Positions 1-8,081 of a stretch of DNA of 48,059 nucleotides are shown one piece after another. Source of the stretch: Candidatus Latescibacterota bacterium. Its GTDB lineage: Bacteria > Latescibacterota > UBA2968 > UBA8231. A model generated the notes under the pieces. It was not told the origin of the DNA and did not search any database. It worked only from the letters and a program-made list of their open reading frames with translations. How positions within the stretch are numbered: position 1 is the first letter of the stretch; each line of letters starts with the position of its first letter. Location: NCBI GenBank assembly GCA_016187725.1, contig JACPJE010000001.1:1156-49214 (forward strand), written 5' to 3'. Both the position numbers and the translations under genes were made by a program.

Positions 1-168
1 CGACGCGCCTGGGGAGACACCGGAAGGGTATACCCGGCCCGACCCCGCGCTCTGGGAAAGGCTGGAATGGGTCGCCCCTCGACGCGCCTGGGGAGACACC
101 GGAAGGGTATACCCGGCCCGACCCCGCACCTTGGGAAAAGCTGGAGTGGGTCACTTCCCGACGCGCCC
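1..168. repeat. 79-bp tandem repeat, two units plus a partial third
   Basis: Positions 1-79 and 80-158 are near-identical direct copies starting CGACGCGCCTGGGGAGACAC. A third start (CGACGCGCC) lies at 159 and then diverges. Each unit ends in the GGGAAAGGCTGGAATGGGTC motif that also closes the dispersed repeat copies further along, and the stretch at about 3262-3338 is a diverged single unit. The array is therefore the tail module of the window's dispersed repeat family, locally duplicated. It is cut by the left window edge, so the number of units is unknown. Confidence 0.85.
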
Positions 169-200
169 GTACCACTGCGATAGCCGAAAGGACATTCCAC

Positions 201-1340
201 ATGAAATACGACCTGCTCCTCAAAGGCGGCACTCTCATCGACCCAGCCCAGGGCATACACGCCCGTCGCGACGTGACCTTTGCCGGCGGCAAGGTGGCCG
301 CTGTAAGCGAAGACCTCGCCAGCGCCGAAGCCCGCCAGACCCTCGACGCTGCCGGCCGCCTGGTGACCCCGGGCATGATCGACCTGCACGTCCACGTCTT
401 CTGGGGCGTGAGCCACTACGGCATCGAACCAGACCCCACCTGCCTGGCCAGGGGCGCCACCACCGTGGTCGACGCCGGCTCGGCCGGGGCCGACACCTTC
501 CCCGGCTTCCGCAAGTACGTGATCGAGGTCAGCGCCACCCGCATTCTCGCCCAGCTCAACATCTCCTCCCAGGGCATGCTCACCCGCGATATCGGGGAAT
601 TCGAGATCCCCGAGTACGCCGACGTGGGCAAGGCCTGCGCCATGATCGAGCAACACCGCGACCTGATCCTGGGGGTGAAGGTGCGGCTGACCCGGCACAG
701 CCTGGTCAGCGAGCGCTCCGGCATGCTGCCCCTGCAGCGGGCGCGCGAGGCAGCCGACGCCGCGGGCCTGCCCATCATGGTGCACCCACAGGACGCCTGG
801 TGCGACTCCCTCGACGAGATCCTGGCGCTCATGCGCAAAGGCGACATCCTGACCCACTGCTTCCACGGAATGCGCTGCGGCATCCTCGACGAAGGCGGGC
901 AGGTGCGCGACTCCGTGCGATCGGCGATGGAACGCGGGGTGGTTTTCGACGTAGGCCATGGGGCCGGCTCCTTCAACTGGGCGGTGGCCGAACGCGCCCT
1001 GGCCCAGGGCGTGGTGCCGCAGACCATCTCTTCCGACCTGCACGTGTACAACGTCAACGGCCCGGTCTACGACCTGGCCTCGGTGGTGGGCAAGTTCCTG
1101 CACCTGGGGCTTTCACTCGATGACGCCCTGGCCAAGGTGACCTCGGTGCCAGCCCAGATCATCCACCTGGCCGACCAGCTCGGCACCCTCAAGGTGGGCG
1201 CCTGGGGCGATGCGGTGGTCTTCGAGCGGCGCGAAGGGGAATTTCAACTGGTGGATTCCCAGGGCCAGACCCGCACCGGAAGGCAGCAACTCTTCCCCGT
1301 GGCAGTGGTCAAAGGTGGGAAGGTGTACCGGCAGGACTGA
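201..1340 (+). CDS. Amidohydrolase / deacetylase-family metallohydrolase
   Basis: The 379-residue protein belongs to the amidohydrolase superfamily and most resembles the COG3964 deacetylase-type group (Atu3266 relatives). An N-terminal beta-sandwich segment (residues 1-55) leads into the TIM barrel. Visible metal-site elements are H63-x-H65 in DLHVH, K160 in LGVKVR (the position of the usual carboxylated lysine), H195 in MVHP, H219 in THCFHG, and an Asp in SSDLHVYN near 277. The start is supported by AAAGGA upstream of ATG. It stands alone on this strand between repeat arrays. Substrate cannot be read from sequence; relatives hydrolyse N- or O-acyl groups, and a dihydroorotase-like role is less likely. 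Confidence 0.85.
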   Translation: MKYDLLLKGGTLIDPAQGIHARRDVTFAGGKVAAVSEDLASAEARQTLDAAGRLVTPGMIDLHVHVFWGVSHYGIEPDPTCLARGATTVVDAGSAGADTFPGFRKYVIEVSATRILAQLNISSQGMLTRDIGEFEIPEYADVGKACAMIEQHRDLILGVKVRLTRHSLVSERSGMLPLQRAREAADAAGLPIMVHPQDAWCDSLDEILALMRKGDILTHCFHGMRCGILDEGGQVRDSVRSAMERGVVFDVGHGAGSFNWAVAERALAQGVVPQTISSDLHVYNVNGPVYDLASVVGKFLHLGLSLDDALAKVTSVPAQIIHLADQLGTLKVGAWGDAVVFERREGEFQLVDSQGQTRTGRQQLFPVAVVKGGKVYRQD

Positions 1341-1341
1341 A

Positions 1342-1546
1342 GCGGCGGGGAGATGACCCTGGAAGCCTTTCCTGGGGAGTGGCTGGGTTGGGAAGTCCGC
1401 GTGGCGGGGCGCAACGCCCCAACGTATGGGGCGTTGCGGGGGTAGGGTCTTGAGGGAGGGCAGCGCTTTTTGCGCCGCACCCCATACGTTGGGGTGCGGC
1501 AGGACGCGCCTTAGGAAAGGCTGGAATGGGTCGCTCCCCGACGCGG
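1342..1546. repeat. Dispersed hairpin repeat, copy 1
   Basis: This fills the gap between two convergent genes. Module A (GCGGCGGGGAGATGACC onward) is followed by hairpin 1 at 1410-1438, with a perfect 12-bp stem CGCAACGCCCCA and loop ACGTA. A spacer with a short GCGC-TTTTT-GCGC hairpin follows. Hairpin 2 is at 1474-1500, with a perfect 11-bp stem GCCGCACCCCA and loop TACGT. The tail GGACGCGCCTTAGGAAAGGC closes the element. The cores of hairpins 1 and 2 are exact reverse complements, so the whole unit is also an inverted repeat. Being between convergent genes it could end transcription on both strands, but there is no T-tract typical of an intrinsic terminator. Confidence 0.9.
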
Positions 1547-1556
1547 CACAGGCTCA

Positions 1557-2180
1557 CTACAGCTTCACCACCAGCAGATGCACCTTTCCTTCCAGTGACA
1601 TCCTCCACCACACCAACGAACGATCGGCATCGAGGTTTTCCCTGAAAGCCCGGTAACCCGGATCGGTCTCCCACCGTCCCTCCTCCTCCGCGCTCCAGCC
1701 ATCCACAAAGATCAGCCCGCCCGGACGCAGTTTGGCCTTCACCGTGCCGAGCGCCGGCAGGAAGGCGGGAATCCCGTAATCCACCAGCACCAGATCCAAC
1801 GGCGAGGGCAGAATCGCGGCGAACTCCACCCCATCACACGTAAAGAACTCGACCACCTCCGCCAGGCCGGCGGCCTCCAGATTGCGGCGAGCCCAGGCCG
1901 TCTTTTCGGGCATCCTGTCCACCGTGAACACCCGGCCGCCCATGCGCTGGGCCGCTGCGGCCAGATGAATGGCGGAGTAACCTGCCGAGGTGCCGAATTC
2001 GGCGACCAGCCGGGCGCGGGTCTGCAGGACCATCATACCCAGAAACTCGGCCACGCCCTGCCGCAGGGCCCGCAGCCTCATGGGATCGGTGGACCTGGCC
2101 TGGCGTTCCTGCAGGTCGCGGGTCTTCAATTCGTCGAGGACCTGGAGCTGGGCAGGGGAGAAGAGCGTGGGGAAGTGCAT
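1557..2180 (-). CDS. Class I SAM-dependent O-methyltransferase-like protein
   Basis: This 207-residue protein has a Rossmann methyltransferase fold. Motif I is EFGTSAGYS (residues 61-69), the acidic end of strand 2 is in FTVDRM (87-88), and LVLVDYG follows where O-methyltransferases of the COG4122 type carry a metal-binding Asp. I chose the ATG at 2180 because AGGAG lies at the right distance upstream; an in-frame extension to 2255 overlaps the preceding gene and is not protein-like. It starts 13 bases after the DUF72 gene and is probably co-transcribed with it. The methyl acceptor is unknown. Confidence 0.8.
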   Translation of the reverse strand: MHFPTLFSPAQLQVLDELKTRDLQERQARSTDPMRLRALRQGVAEFLGMMVLQTRARLVAEFGTSAGYSAIHLAAAAQRMGGRVFTVDRMPEKTAWARRNLEAAGLAEVVEFFTCDGVEFAAILPSPLDLVLVDYGIPAFLPALGTVKAKLRPGGLIFVDGWSAEEEGRWETDPGYRAFRENLDADRSLVWWRMSLEGKVHLLVVKL

Positions 2181-2193
2181 GGGAGTCTCCTGT

Positions 2194-3129
2194 TCAGGAA
2201 CCAGCGCCCCACGCCCGGGCGAAGAGCGCCAGCGAGCCGGGCGCGTACCCGGCATAGTGGTTGTTGAAGAAAGCGTAGACCTCCATGCCCGGGCGCCGGG
2301 TCAGCAGGGATTTCAGCTCTGCGGCCCAGCGCCCGGTCTCTTCGCGCCGGTCCCAGACCAATTCGTCCCAGTGCCGCTCTTTGCGCCCCGCCTGGATCAG
2401 ACCCGCCACGTGTTCGTCCATCTGCTTGCGGTCCCCCAGGAAGCGCAGATAGAGAAAACCGGCGCTCACTGGATCGAGGCGGGCGCGCAGGGCAGTGATA
2501 TCCGGCATGGTGTAGTAGCTGGTCAGGGCCAGGGCCACCCGGTGGGCCTGCAACAGATCTACCAACTCCTGGCGCACCCATTTGGCGTTGCGCACCTCCA
2601 CGGCAAAACGCAATTGGTCCGTGGGCAGGTGCGGGAGAAAGGCCTCCAGCCGGCGCCGGAACTGATCGCCGGTCTCGTGTTCGCCCGCGTCGCGGCCCCG
2701 GGCGATGTACTCGAACTGCAGGAGCAAGGGCCCCAACTTACCGCCCAGGGGGCTCATGGCCCGCAGGAAATCGTCCATCTCGCCCTGGCAGTTGACCAGG
2801 GCTTTTTCGTGGGTGATGACCCGGGGGACCTTGGCGGCAAAGCAGAAGTGGGCGGGGGTGCGGCGCCCCCACGCCTCCACCGCCCGCGCCGAGGGGATGC
2901 GGTACCAGGTGGAGTCGATCTCCACGGCGCCGAAAACTTTGGCGTAGTGTTCGAGGTAGTCCTGAGAAGAGCAGCCGGGTGGATAGATGAGCCCTTCCCA
3001 GTCGGGGTTGGTCCAACTGGTGGTGCCCAGGTGCAGCTCAGCCGGCAAACCTGACTGGGCCTGCCGCAGCCGTTCCGCATCGCGCGGCTTGGGCCGCAAG
3101 TGGGCGAAGAGATCCTGCTGCTCAGGCAT
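2194..3129 (-). CDS. DUF72 / YecE-family protein
   Basis: The 311 residues match the DUF72 (COG1801, YecE) TIM-barrel family. Recognisable blocks are LGTTSWTNPDWEGLIYP near residue 34, VEIDSTWYRIPS near 69, FCFAAKVPRVITH near 94, LLLQFE near 135, FAVEVRN near 175, LYLRFLGD near 227 and YAFFNNHYAGYAP near the C-terminus. The biochemical role of the family is not established. The gene leads a two-gene unit with the methyltransferase. No Shine-Dalgarno is visible before the ATG; an AT-rich patch (TATATA) lies 8-13 bases upstream, so the message may have a very short leader. Confidence 0.85.
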   Translation of the reverse strand: MPEQQDLFAHLRPKPRDAERLRQAQSGLPAELHLGTTSWTNPDWEGLIYPPGCSSQDYLEHYAKVFGAVEIDSTWYRIPSARAVEAWGRRTPAHFCFAAKVPRVITHEKALVNCQGEMDDFLRAMSPLGGKLGPLLLQFEYIARGRDAGEHETGDQFRRRLEAFLPHLPTDQLRFAVEVRNAKWVRQELVDLLQAHRVALALTSYYTMPDITALRARLDPVSAGFLYLRFLGDRKQMDEHVAGLIQAGRKERHWDELVWDRREETGRWAAELKSLLTRRPGMEVYAFFNNHYAGYAPGSLALFARAWGAGS

Positions 3130-3149
3130 AATTCATAGCGTATATAGAA

Positions 3150-3373
3150 GACCCCAGCAGCGGGGCGGGAGTGCCCTGGAGGTGTTTCCCGGGGCAGGGA
3201 CGGGATGGGAAGTCCGCGAGGCAGGGCGGAGGGGTAGCGGAGCCAGAGCGAGCGAGGGGGCAGGACGCGCCTGGGGAAACACCGGATGGGCATTCCCGAC
3301 CCGATGGCCCCGAGCCTGGGGAAAGGCTGGAATGGCATGCAACGCCCCAACGTATGGGGCGTTGCCCCCGACG
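3150..3373. repeat. Dispersed hairpin repeat, copy 2 (rearranged)
   Basis: Module A begins near 3157 and is diverged. Where copies 1, 3 and 4 carry a hairpin pair, this copy has the linker GGTAGCGGAGCCAGAGCGAG (from 3233), also found in copy 5. A unit related to the 79-bp array at the left edge follows (about 3262-3338). Then comes one hairpin at 3339-3365, with an 11-bp stem GCAACGCCCCA and loop ACGTA. The modules are thus shuffled rather than inherited as a block. The element sits between the start of the DUF72 gene and the stop of the lysyl-tRNA synthetase gene. Confidence 0.85.
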
Positions 3374-4936
3374 CTACCCCGCAGTCTTCTCGTCCAACAT
3401 CTGCAAGGCCCGCTCCCTACCCACCAAACGCACGAAGGAGCCGAAGCGCGGCCCCCGCTCCTGGCCCAGCACCACCTCATAGAAGAGGCGGAAGAATTCC
3501 TTGGGCTCCAGATTCGCTTCTCTGGCCACCTCAAAAGGCAGTCCCTGCAAGGTCTCCTCGTCCTGGGCCGCAGTGCCCGCCAGGCGCTGGCGCAGCTGGG
3601 TGAGCAACAGCCGCTCCTCCGGGGTGGGCACGCGGAACTTCTTGTCAGGCAGCTCGAAGTCCCGGTAGTAATTGAGTCCCTTGTCGATGAGCGCCTGGAC
3701 CACGCCCAGGTACTGGTGCACCTGGGGATCGTAGCGCTCCAGATAGTCCAGCATTAGGTCCCGCGAGTCAGAGCCCAGGGCCGAGATCAGGTTGTTGACC
3801 ACCGAGAAGTTCACCAGGGCCTGGTACGCGGGCACCTGGCCACTGGCCCCAAAGAGGTGCCACACCTCTTCCTCCGGCCGGGCCTCTTCGGCGATTTCGG
3901 GGTAGCGGCGCAGAGCCTCCAGGTACTCGTCCACGCAGCGGGGCACCACGTCCCAGTAGAGCCGGCGCGCCCGCTTGGGGTTCTGGTAGATGTAATAGAG
4001 CAGCGACTCCAGGGGTGCGTACTGCACCCAGGTGCCCACCGTCAGGCCGCGGCCCACGCTCTTGGAGATCTTGCGGCCCTCCTCGTCGAGGAAGAGTTCG
4101 TAGGTCAGGCCCACCGGCGGCTGACGGCCCATCAGAAGTGCGATGCGCCCCGAGAGCCTGGCCGAATCGATCAGGTCCTTGCCGTACATCTCGTAATCTA
4201 CCTCGTAGGTGTACCAGCGCAGAGCCCAATCCACCTTCCAGCCCACCTTGACCTTGCCCCCCAGCACCGACACCTCGCCCTGCGCCCCGCAGCCCAGGCC
4301 TTCCTCGCCCTTGCCGTCGCAGAAAAAAGTCACCGTGCGCCGCGCGGGGTGATAGGCAATCACCCGGGTGGCGTTCACCGAGGAGCAGGAGGGACAGACC
4401 GGGAAGAAGGGCGACCAGTCGGTCTGGTTCTCCTCGCGCAGGGTAGGCAGGATGAGGGCGCGCACCTCCTCGGTTTTCTCCAGCAGGATGCCGAGGCCCT
4501 CGTCGAAGTCGCCGCGCGCGTACGCCTGGCTGGACGCCAGGAACTCGTAGTCGAAGCCGTAGGTGTCGAGGAACTCCCGCAGCTTGTTGTTCATGTGTCC
4601 GCTGAAGCTCTCGCAGCAGCCATAGGGATCGGGGATGCGGCACAGGGGCTTGCCCAGGTGCTGGGCCAGCATCTGGGGCTGGGGCATGTTGAGGGGCACC
4701 TTGCGCAGGCCGTCCATGTCGTCGCTGAAGGCCTGCAGCCGGGTGGGGGCCCCGCTCAGGTGGGCAAAGGCCCGGCGCACCCAGGTGGTGCGGGCCACCT
4801 CGGCAAAGGTGCCGATGTGGGGCAGGCCGCTGGGGCCGAAACCGGTCTCGAAGAGCACGGTGTGCCCGGCGGGCAGCGGGCGGTGCTTGAGGATCTGCCG
4901 GGCCTCTTCAAAAGGCCAGGCCCTGTATTCGCTCAT
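3374..4936 (-). CDS. lysS: Class I lysyl-tRNA synthetase
   Basis: The protein (520 residues) charges tRNA-Lys and belongs to the class I (archaeal-type) LysRS family rather than the commoner class II enzyme. The HIGH box is PHIGT (39-43) and the KMSKS box is KISKS (289-293). A zinc-ribbon-like insert has Cys181-x2-Cys184 and Cys206/Cys216. The alpha-helical anticodon-binding region fills the C-terminal 200 residues. Length is normal for the family. It is sometimes also named lysK. The next gene upstream on the same strand is infA, which makes this a translation-related neighbourhood. No class II LysRS is present in the window. Confidence 0.95.
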   Translation of the reverse strand: MSEYRAWPFEEARQILKHRPLPAGHTVLFETGFGPSGLPHIGTFAEVARTTWVRRAFAHLSGAPTRLQAFSDDMDGLRKVPLNMPQPQMLAQHLGKPLCRIPDPYGCCESFSGHMNNKLREFLDTYGFDYEFLASSQAYARGDFDEGLGILLEKTEEVRALILPTLREENQTDWSPFFPVCPSCSSVNATRVIAYHPARRTVTFFCDGKGEEGLGCGAQGEVSVLGGKVKVGWKVDWALRWYTYEVDYEMYGKDLIDSARLSGRIALLMGRQPPVGLTYELFLDEEGRKISKSVGRGLTVGTWVQYAPLESLLYYIYQNPKRARRLYWDVVPRCVDEYLEALRRYPEIAEEARPEEEVWHLFGASGQVPAYQALVNFSVVNNLISALGSDSRDLMLDYLERYDPQVHQYLGVVQALIDKGLNYYRDFELPDKKFRVPTPEERLLLTQLRQRLAGTAAQDEETLQGLPFEVAREANLEPKEFFRLFYEVVLGQERGPRFGSFVRLVGRERALQMLDEKTAG

Positions 4937-4988
4937 GGTGATCTCGCGTGGGTGGGCGCCGTGGACGGGATAACTCGGGAACCGTCAC

Positions 4989-5028
4989 CGCCCGCAGGCA
5001 GCGACAGCCGGAAGACACCCTGCGGGCG
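4989..5028. other. 10-bp inverted repeat between infA and the LysRS gene
   Basis: CGCCCGCAGG (4989-4998) and CCTGCGGGCG (5019-5028) are exact reverse complements separated by 20 bases. The hairpin lies downstream of infA in its reading direction but is not followed by a U-tract, so a rho-independent terminator is not proven. It could be a processing or attenuation structure before the LysRS gene. Nothing else recognisable lies in 4937-5062. Confidence 0.5.
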
Positions 5029-5062
5029 CGATGCGCGGGGAGGGCGGGACTGGGCGGCGGTG

Positions 5063-5281
5063 TTAGCGGTTGCGGAAGGTGATGCGTCCGCGGCTCAGAT
5101 CGTAGGGGGAGAGGGCTACGGTGACCTGGTCACCGGGCAGGACACGGATATAATACTTGCGCATCTTCCCGGAGATGTGGGCCAGGATTTCGTGGCCATT
5201 TTCCATCTCCACCTTGAAGAAGCCATTGGGCAGGGCTTCTTTGACCACTGCCTGGACCTCGATAGCGTCTTCTTTGGGCAT
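5063..5281 (-). CDS. infA: Translation initiation factor IF-1
   Basis: This 72-residue S1/OB-fold protein has the IF-1 hallmarks: an N-terminal [20 protein letters not shown], the conserved [19 protein letters not shown] block, LPGDQVTV, and a [11 protein letters not shown] end. IF-1 binds the ribosomal A site during initiation. Length is exactly that expected. It is preceded by a leader of about 160 bases and a good sigma70-type promoter, and followed by the lysyl-tRNA synthetase gene. Confidence 0.97.
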   Translation of the reverse strand: MPKEDAIEVQAVVKEALPNGFFKVEMENGHEILAHISGKMRKYYIRVLPGDQVTVALSPYDLSRGRITFRNR

Positions 5282-5448
5282 CTTCCATCCCTGAAGAGAA
5301 AAATAAAAGGCGAGCCGCTGTGTGAGATTCCCCCTACACCCTTTGGTTCGCCCGTATCGCAGGTGCTGCCTGCGTCAGGAGGAAGTCTCAGCAGGTCATG
5401 CGCAATCCCCGATCTGAGGTGTGCATTGCAACGGCCTGTCAGAGAGAA

Positions 5449-5477
5449 AATTAAACCATTCACAGAGGGAAAGTCAA
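5449..5477 (-). promoter_or_regulatory. Sigma70-type promoter for infA
   Basis: Reading the minus strand, TTGACT (5472-5477) is followed after 17 bases by TTAATT (5449-5454). The region is markedly AT-rich against the surrounding GC-rich DNA. It points at infA and would give an untranslated leader of about 160 bases. That leader (5282-5440) contains no riboswitch fold I recognise. Confidence 0.6.
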
Positions 5478-5489
5478 CGCCAGCTCCCC

Positions 5490-6776
5490 TCAGGGCTGGA
5501 ATTTCTGGATGCGGTTGTTGAAGGTGTCGGCCACGTACAGATAGCCTTCCTGGTCGCGGGTGATGCCGCCGGCCACCACCTGGCGCTGGGCCGTGGCGCT
5601 GGTGAGCAGGTCTTCGACCACCTCCGCGGTACCGGAAAAGCGGAAGGCCCCCTCCTCGTGGCCGGCCTTTCCCCAGGAAGTCAGAAAGCGGCTGTGGCGG
5701 AACACGGCGATGCAACTGTACCCGGCATCGACCACAAAGGCCCGCGAGGAGGACTCGTCCACCGCGAAATCCAAAGGCCGCTGCAGCAATCCTCCCCCGC
5801 TGTCCTCGGGGGAGACCGGGTCCCGGCCCATGATCATCACCGCCTCCTCGCGCCCGGGTCCCGAGTAGGCCACCAGGCGGGGCGCCTGCCATTCGCTATC
5901 GGTAAACAGGTGGGGATAGACCAGCACCGCAAAGTGATCATTCCAGAAATGCAGGCTGGAGGCCGGCAGGGCCGGCAGGGGGTAATGGGTCACTGGTGCC
6001 CCATCGGTGCCGAACTGATAGAGCTGGTTGAGGCCCTCGATGAAGACCTGCCCCTCTGGATCGACGGCGATATTGCGGGCGAAGATCCCCTCCAGCGGAT
6101 GGGTCCAGATGCGCCGGCCCCGCCCGTCGAACTTGGTCCACTGGGTGCGGGGCGCCTTGCCTTTTTCCAGCACATTGTAGGTGATGTACAGATTGTTGAA
6201 GCGGTCCACGGCCAGGGCCGGGGTCTCCAGGGAGGCGGCCTCCAGGCAGGCCAGCGGCCCGGCATCCAGGCCCCAGCTGCCCAGCGCATGGCCGGCCCGG
6301 TCGAAGCGCTCCACCCGGGCGGCGCCAGCGCCCACCACATAGACCACGCCCTGGCCGTCCACCGCCAGACGGGTGGGCAAAAATCCCGAGGGCAGGCGCC
6401 AGGTGTTCATCAGGCGGTGGATGCCGCCCTGGACCTCGGCACTGGGCAGGATGCGGGAGGCCCTGCCTGGCCGGCTGCAGTGGAGCAGCAGGCGGTAGTG
6501 ATAGGGGGTGTCGGCGGCCAGTCCCGAATCCACGGCCGTGGTTTCCGTCGCGCTTTCGATGCGGACGATGGACGAAAACTCCTGGCCCTCACCCGCGGCG
6601 CGCTGGACTTCGTAGGCGATGAAGAGCCGGTCGGGGGCCTGGTTCCAGCGCAGGTGCGCCGAGGCTGTGGAGCTGTCGAATTCCACCTGTAGCACCGGGG
6701 CTTCGACCGCCGGCCCACTCCGCCCGCCGGCCGCAGCACAGGCACACAGGGCCCAGCATATCAGCAAATAGCGCAT
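5490..6776 (-). CDS. Lipoprotein with fibronectin III-like and NHL-type propeller domains
   Basis: About 428 residues. The start at 6776 gives a lipoprotein signal (MRYLLICWALCAC, lipidated Cys at 13); a TTG 39 bases upstream would bury it. Residues 30-125 look like a fibronectin type III domain (strands ending YEVQRA and YHYRLLLHC). Residues 140-428 carry NHL-like strand repeats such as RLAVDGQGVVYVVGAG, ALAVDRFNNLYITYN, NIAVDPEGQVFIEG and the closing GITRDQEGYLYVADTFNNRIQKF. Relatives are extracytoplasmic propellers without known enzymology. The gene runs divergently from the small lipoprotein gene at 6860. Confidence 0.75.
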   Translation of the reverse strand: MRYLLICWALCACAAAGGRSGPAVEAPVLQVEFDSSTASAHLRWNQAPDRLFIAYEVQRAAGEGQEFSSIVRIESATETTAVDSGLAADTPYHYRLLLHCSRPGRASRILPSAEVQGGIHRLMNTWRLPSGFLPTRLAVDGQGVVYVVGAGAARVERFDRAGHALGSWGLDAGPLACLEAASLETPALAVDRFNNLYITYNVLEKGKAPRTQWTKFDGRGRRIWTHPLEGIFARNIAVDPEGQVFIEGLNQLYQFGTDGAPVTHYPLPALPASSLHFWNDHFAVLVYPHLFTDSEWQAPRLVAYSGPGREEAVMIMGRDPVSPEDSGGGLLQRPLDFAVDESSSRAFVVDAGYSCIAVFRHSRFLTSWGKAGHEEGAFRFSGTAEVVEDLLTSATAQRQVVAGGITRDQEGYLYVADTFNNRIQKFQP

Positions 6777-6822
6777 GGCAGAGGAAGGATACGCGTCCTG
6801 CAGGAGCACTGTCAAGAAAGGC

Positions 6823-6852
6823 TTGGAAAAAGTGCCGCCGGGCCTTTACATT
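6823..6852 (+). promoter_or_regulatory. Possible promoter with near-leaderless start
   Basis: TTGGAA (6823-6828), an 18-base spacer and TACATT (6847-6852) precede the ATG at 6860 by only seven bases. Transcription would then begin at or next to the start codon. No Shine-Dalgarno is present between the -10 box and the ATG, which agrees with a leaderless message. Evidence is positional only. Confidence 0.4.
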
Positions 6853-6859
6853 TCACTCT

Positions 6860-7294
6860 ATGATCTACCAGCGCACCTCCGGTTCCCGGCCTTTGTCCGC
6901 CCTGCTGCTGGCGGCCCTCCTGTGCTCCGGGTGCGGTGCGCCCGGGCGGGACAATCCCCTGGGCCCGGCCAACCGGGAAGGGGCCTCCCTCACCCTGGCC
7001 ATCCCGCTGCCCAAGTACCTGGCCGACGTGGTGCAGCGGGTGGTGGCCCGGCTCGAAGGCCCCGGGATGCAGCCCCTAGTCAAGGAACTCGACCATCCCC
7101 CCCTCGGCCCGGCCACCGGCACTATCGGCGCCATTCCCCCCGGCATTGGCCGCATCCTCACCATCGAGGGCTTTGACCTGGCGGGGGAACTGCTCTTCAG
7201 GGGCGAAAAGCGCGACATCGCCATTGTCGCCGGCGACACTACCCGGGTGGAACTGGACCTGGTGCTGGTCAAAGCCCCGCCCGCCGTCGGCTGA
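6860..7294 (+). CDS. Small lipoprotein of unknown function
   Basis: This 144-residue protein has a lipoprotein signal (hydrophobic LSALLLAALLCSGC, predicted lipidated Cys25) and a mature part of mostly beta character. The strands LTLAIPLP, VVARLEGPG, GRILTIEGFD, ELLFRGEKRDIAIVAGD and TRVELDLVLV suggest a single immunoglobulin-like or pilus-assembly-like sandwich. I do not recognise a named family. It ends one base before the SAM hydrolase start, so the two are probably one transcript. It is divergent from the propeller lipoprotein gene. Confidence 0.65.
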   Translation: MIYQRTSGSRPLSALLLAALLCSGCGAPGRDNPLGPANREGASLTLAIPLPKYLADVVQRVVARLEGPGMQPLVKELDHPPLGPATGTIGAIPPGIGRILTIEGFDLAGELLFRGEKRDIAIVAGDTTRVELDLVLVKAPPAVG

Positions 7295-7295
7295 A

Positions 7296-8081
7296 ATGCC
7301 CCTCATCACCCTGACTTCCGACTTCGGCCTGCAGGACTACTACGTGGGCGCGATGCGGGGGGCCATCCTGCGTCTGGCCCCCGAGGCGCGGCTGGTGGAC
7401 CTGAGCCACTGCATCCCGCCCCAGGACCTGCTGGCCGGCGCCTGGATTCTGCGCCACGCCGCCACCGAGTTTCCCCCGGGCACCGTCCACTTGGCCGTGG
7501 TGGACCCCGGGGTGGGCAGCGCGCGGCGCCCCCTGGTGCTGGCCAGCGGGGGCTATCTGTGGGTGGGTCCGGACAACGGTCTCTTCAGTTTTGCCCTTCA
7601 GACACCGGGATGGCGGGCGTACGAGATTTACCATCCCGAGCTGCGCGGCCCCCGCCTCAGTTCCACCTTTCACGGCCGCGACCTCTTTGCCCCCGCCGCC
7701 GCCCACCTGGCCACGGGTTTTCCCCTCGAATCAGTGGGACCGCCGGTGAGCGACCCGGTGCGCCTGGAAGAGGCCAGTCCGCGCCGGGAGGAACAGGGGC
7801 TCCTGGGCCAGGTGATCCACGTGGACCGCTTTGGCAACCTGACCACCAACATCCCCGGCGAGGCCGTGGCCTCCTGGGGGGAAGGCTGGCGGCTGTGCCT
7901 GGGAACCGGCCAGGTGCTGACCCGGCTGTGCCGCACCTATGCCGAGGCCGAGCCGGGCGCGCTGCTGGCCCTGGTGGGCAGCGCCGGGCTGCTGGAGGTC
8001 GCGGTCAAGGGCGGTTCCGCCGCCCGCCGTCTGCGGCTGGGCCGGCGCGGGGAGGTGCGGCTCGAACTACCCTCTCCCTGA
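7296..8081 (+). CDS. SAM hydrolase (DUF62 / S-adenosyl-L-methionine hydroxide adenosyltransferase)
   Basis: This 261-residue member of the DUF62 (COG1912) family hydrolyses S-adenosylmethionine to adenosine and methionine. Family blocks are LTSDFGLQDYYVGAM (residues 6-20), VDLSHCIPPQDLLAGA, VVDPGVGS (69-75), GPDNGLFS (91-98), STFHGRDLFAPAAA with the conserved His-Gly-Arg-Asp (126-129), and HVDRFGNLTTNI. I chose ATG 7296, immediately after the previous stop, since the family begins with this beta strand. The 3' end overlaps the convergent FapA-like gene by 15 bases. Confidence 0.9.
   Translation: MPLITLTSDFGLQDYYVGAMRGAILRLAPEARLVDLSHCIPPQDLLAGAWILRHAATEFPPGTVHLAVVDPGVGSARRPLVLASGGYLWVGPDNGLFSFALQTPGWRAYEIYHPELRGPRLSSTFHGRDLFAPAAAHLATGFPLESVGPPVSDPVRLEEASPRREEQGLLGQVIHVDRFGNLTTNIPGEAVASWGEGWRLCLGTGQVLTRLCRTYAEAEPGALLALVGSAGLLEVAVKGGSAARRLRLGRRGEVRLELPSP

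Noticed and set aside
1-168. The regular repeats at the left edge could be a CRISPR array
   Set aside because: The units are direct 79-bp repeats with no alternation of constant repeats and variable spacers, and no cas genes are present.
1426-1656. Short open frames across the repeat copies, with recurring peptides such as CAAPHTLGCG
   Set aside because: They arise from translating the hairpin repeats, appear in several frames, and have no ribosome sites or independent support.
4989-5028. The inverted repeat between infA and the LysRS gene as a tRNA or riboswitch
   Set aside because: It lacks a cloverleaf, a T-loop and any riboswitch consensus; only one stem is supported.
3857-5521. A long plus-strand open frame (554 codons) opposite the LysRS and infA genes
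   Set aside because: It is an antisense shadow produced by high third-position GC; the minus-strand genes carry clear family motifs across the whole stretch.
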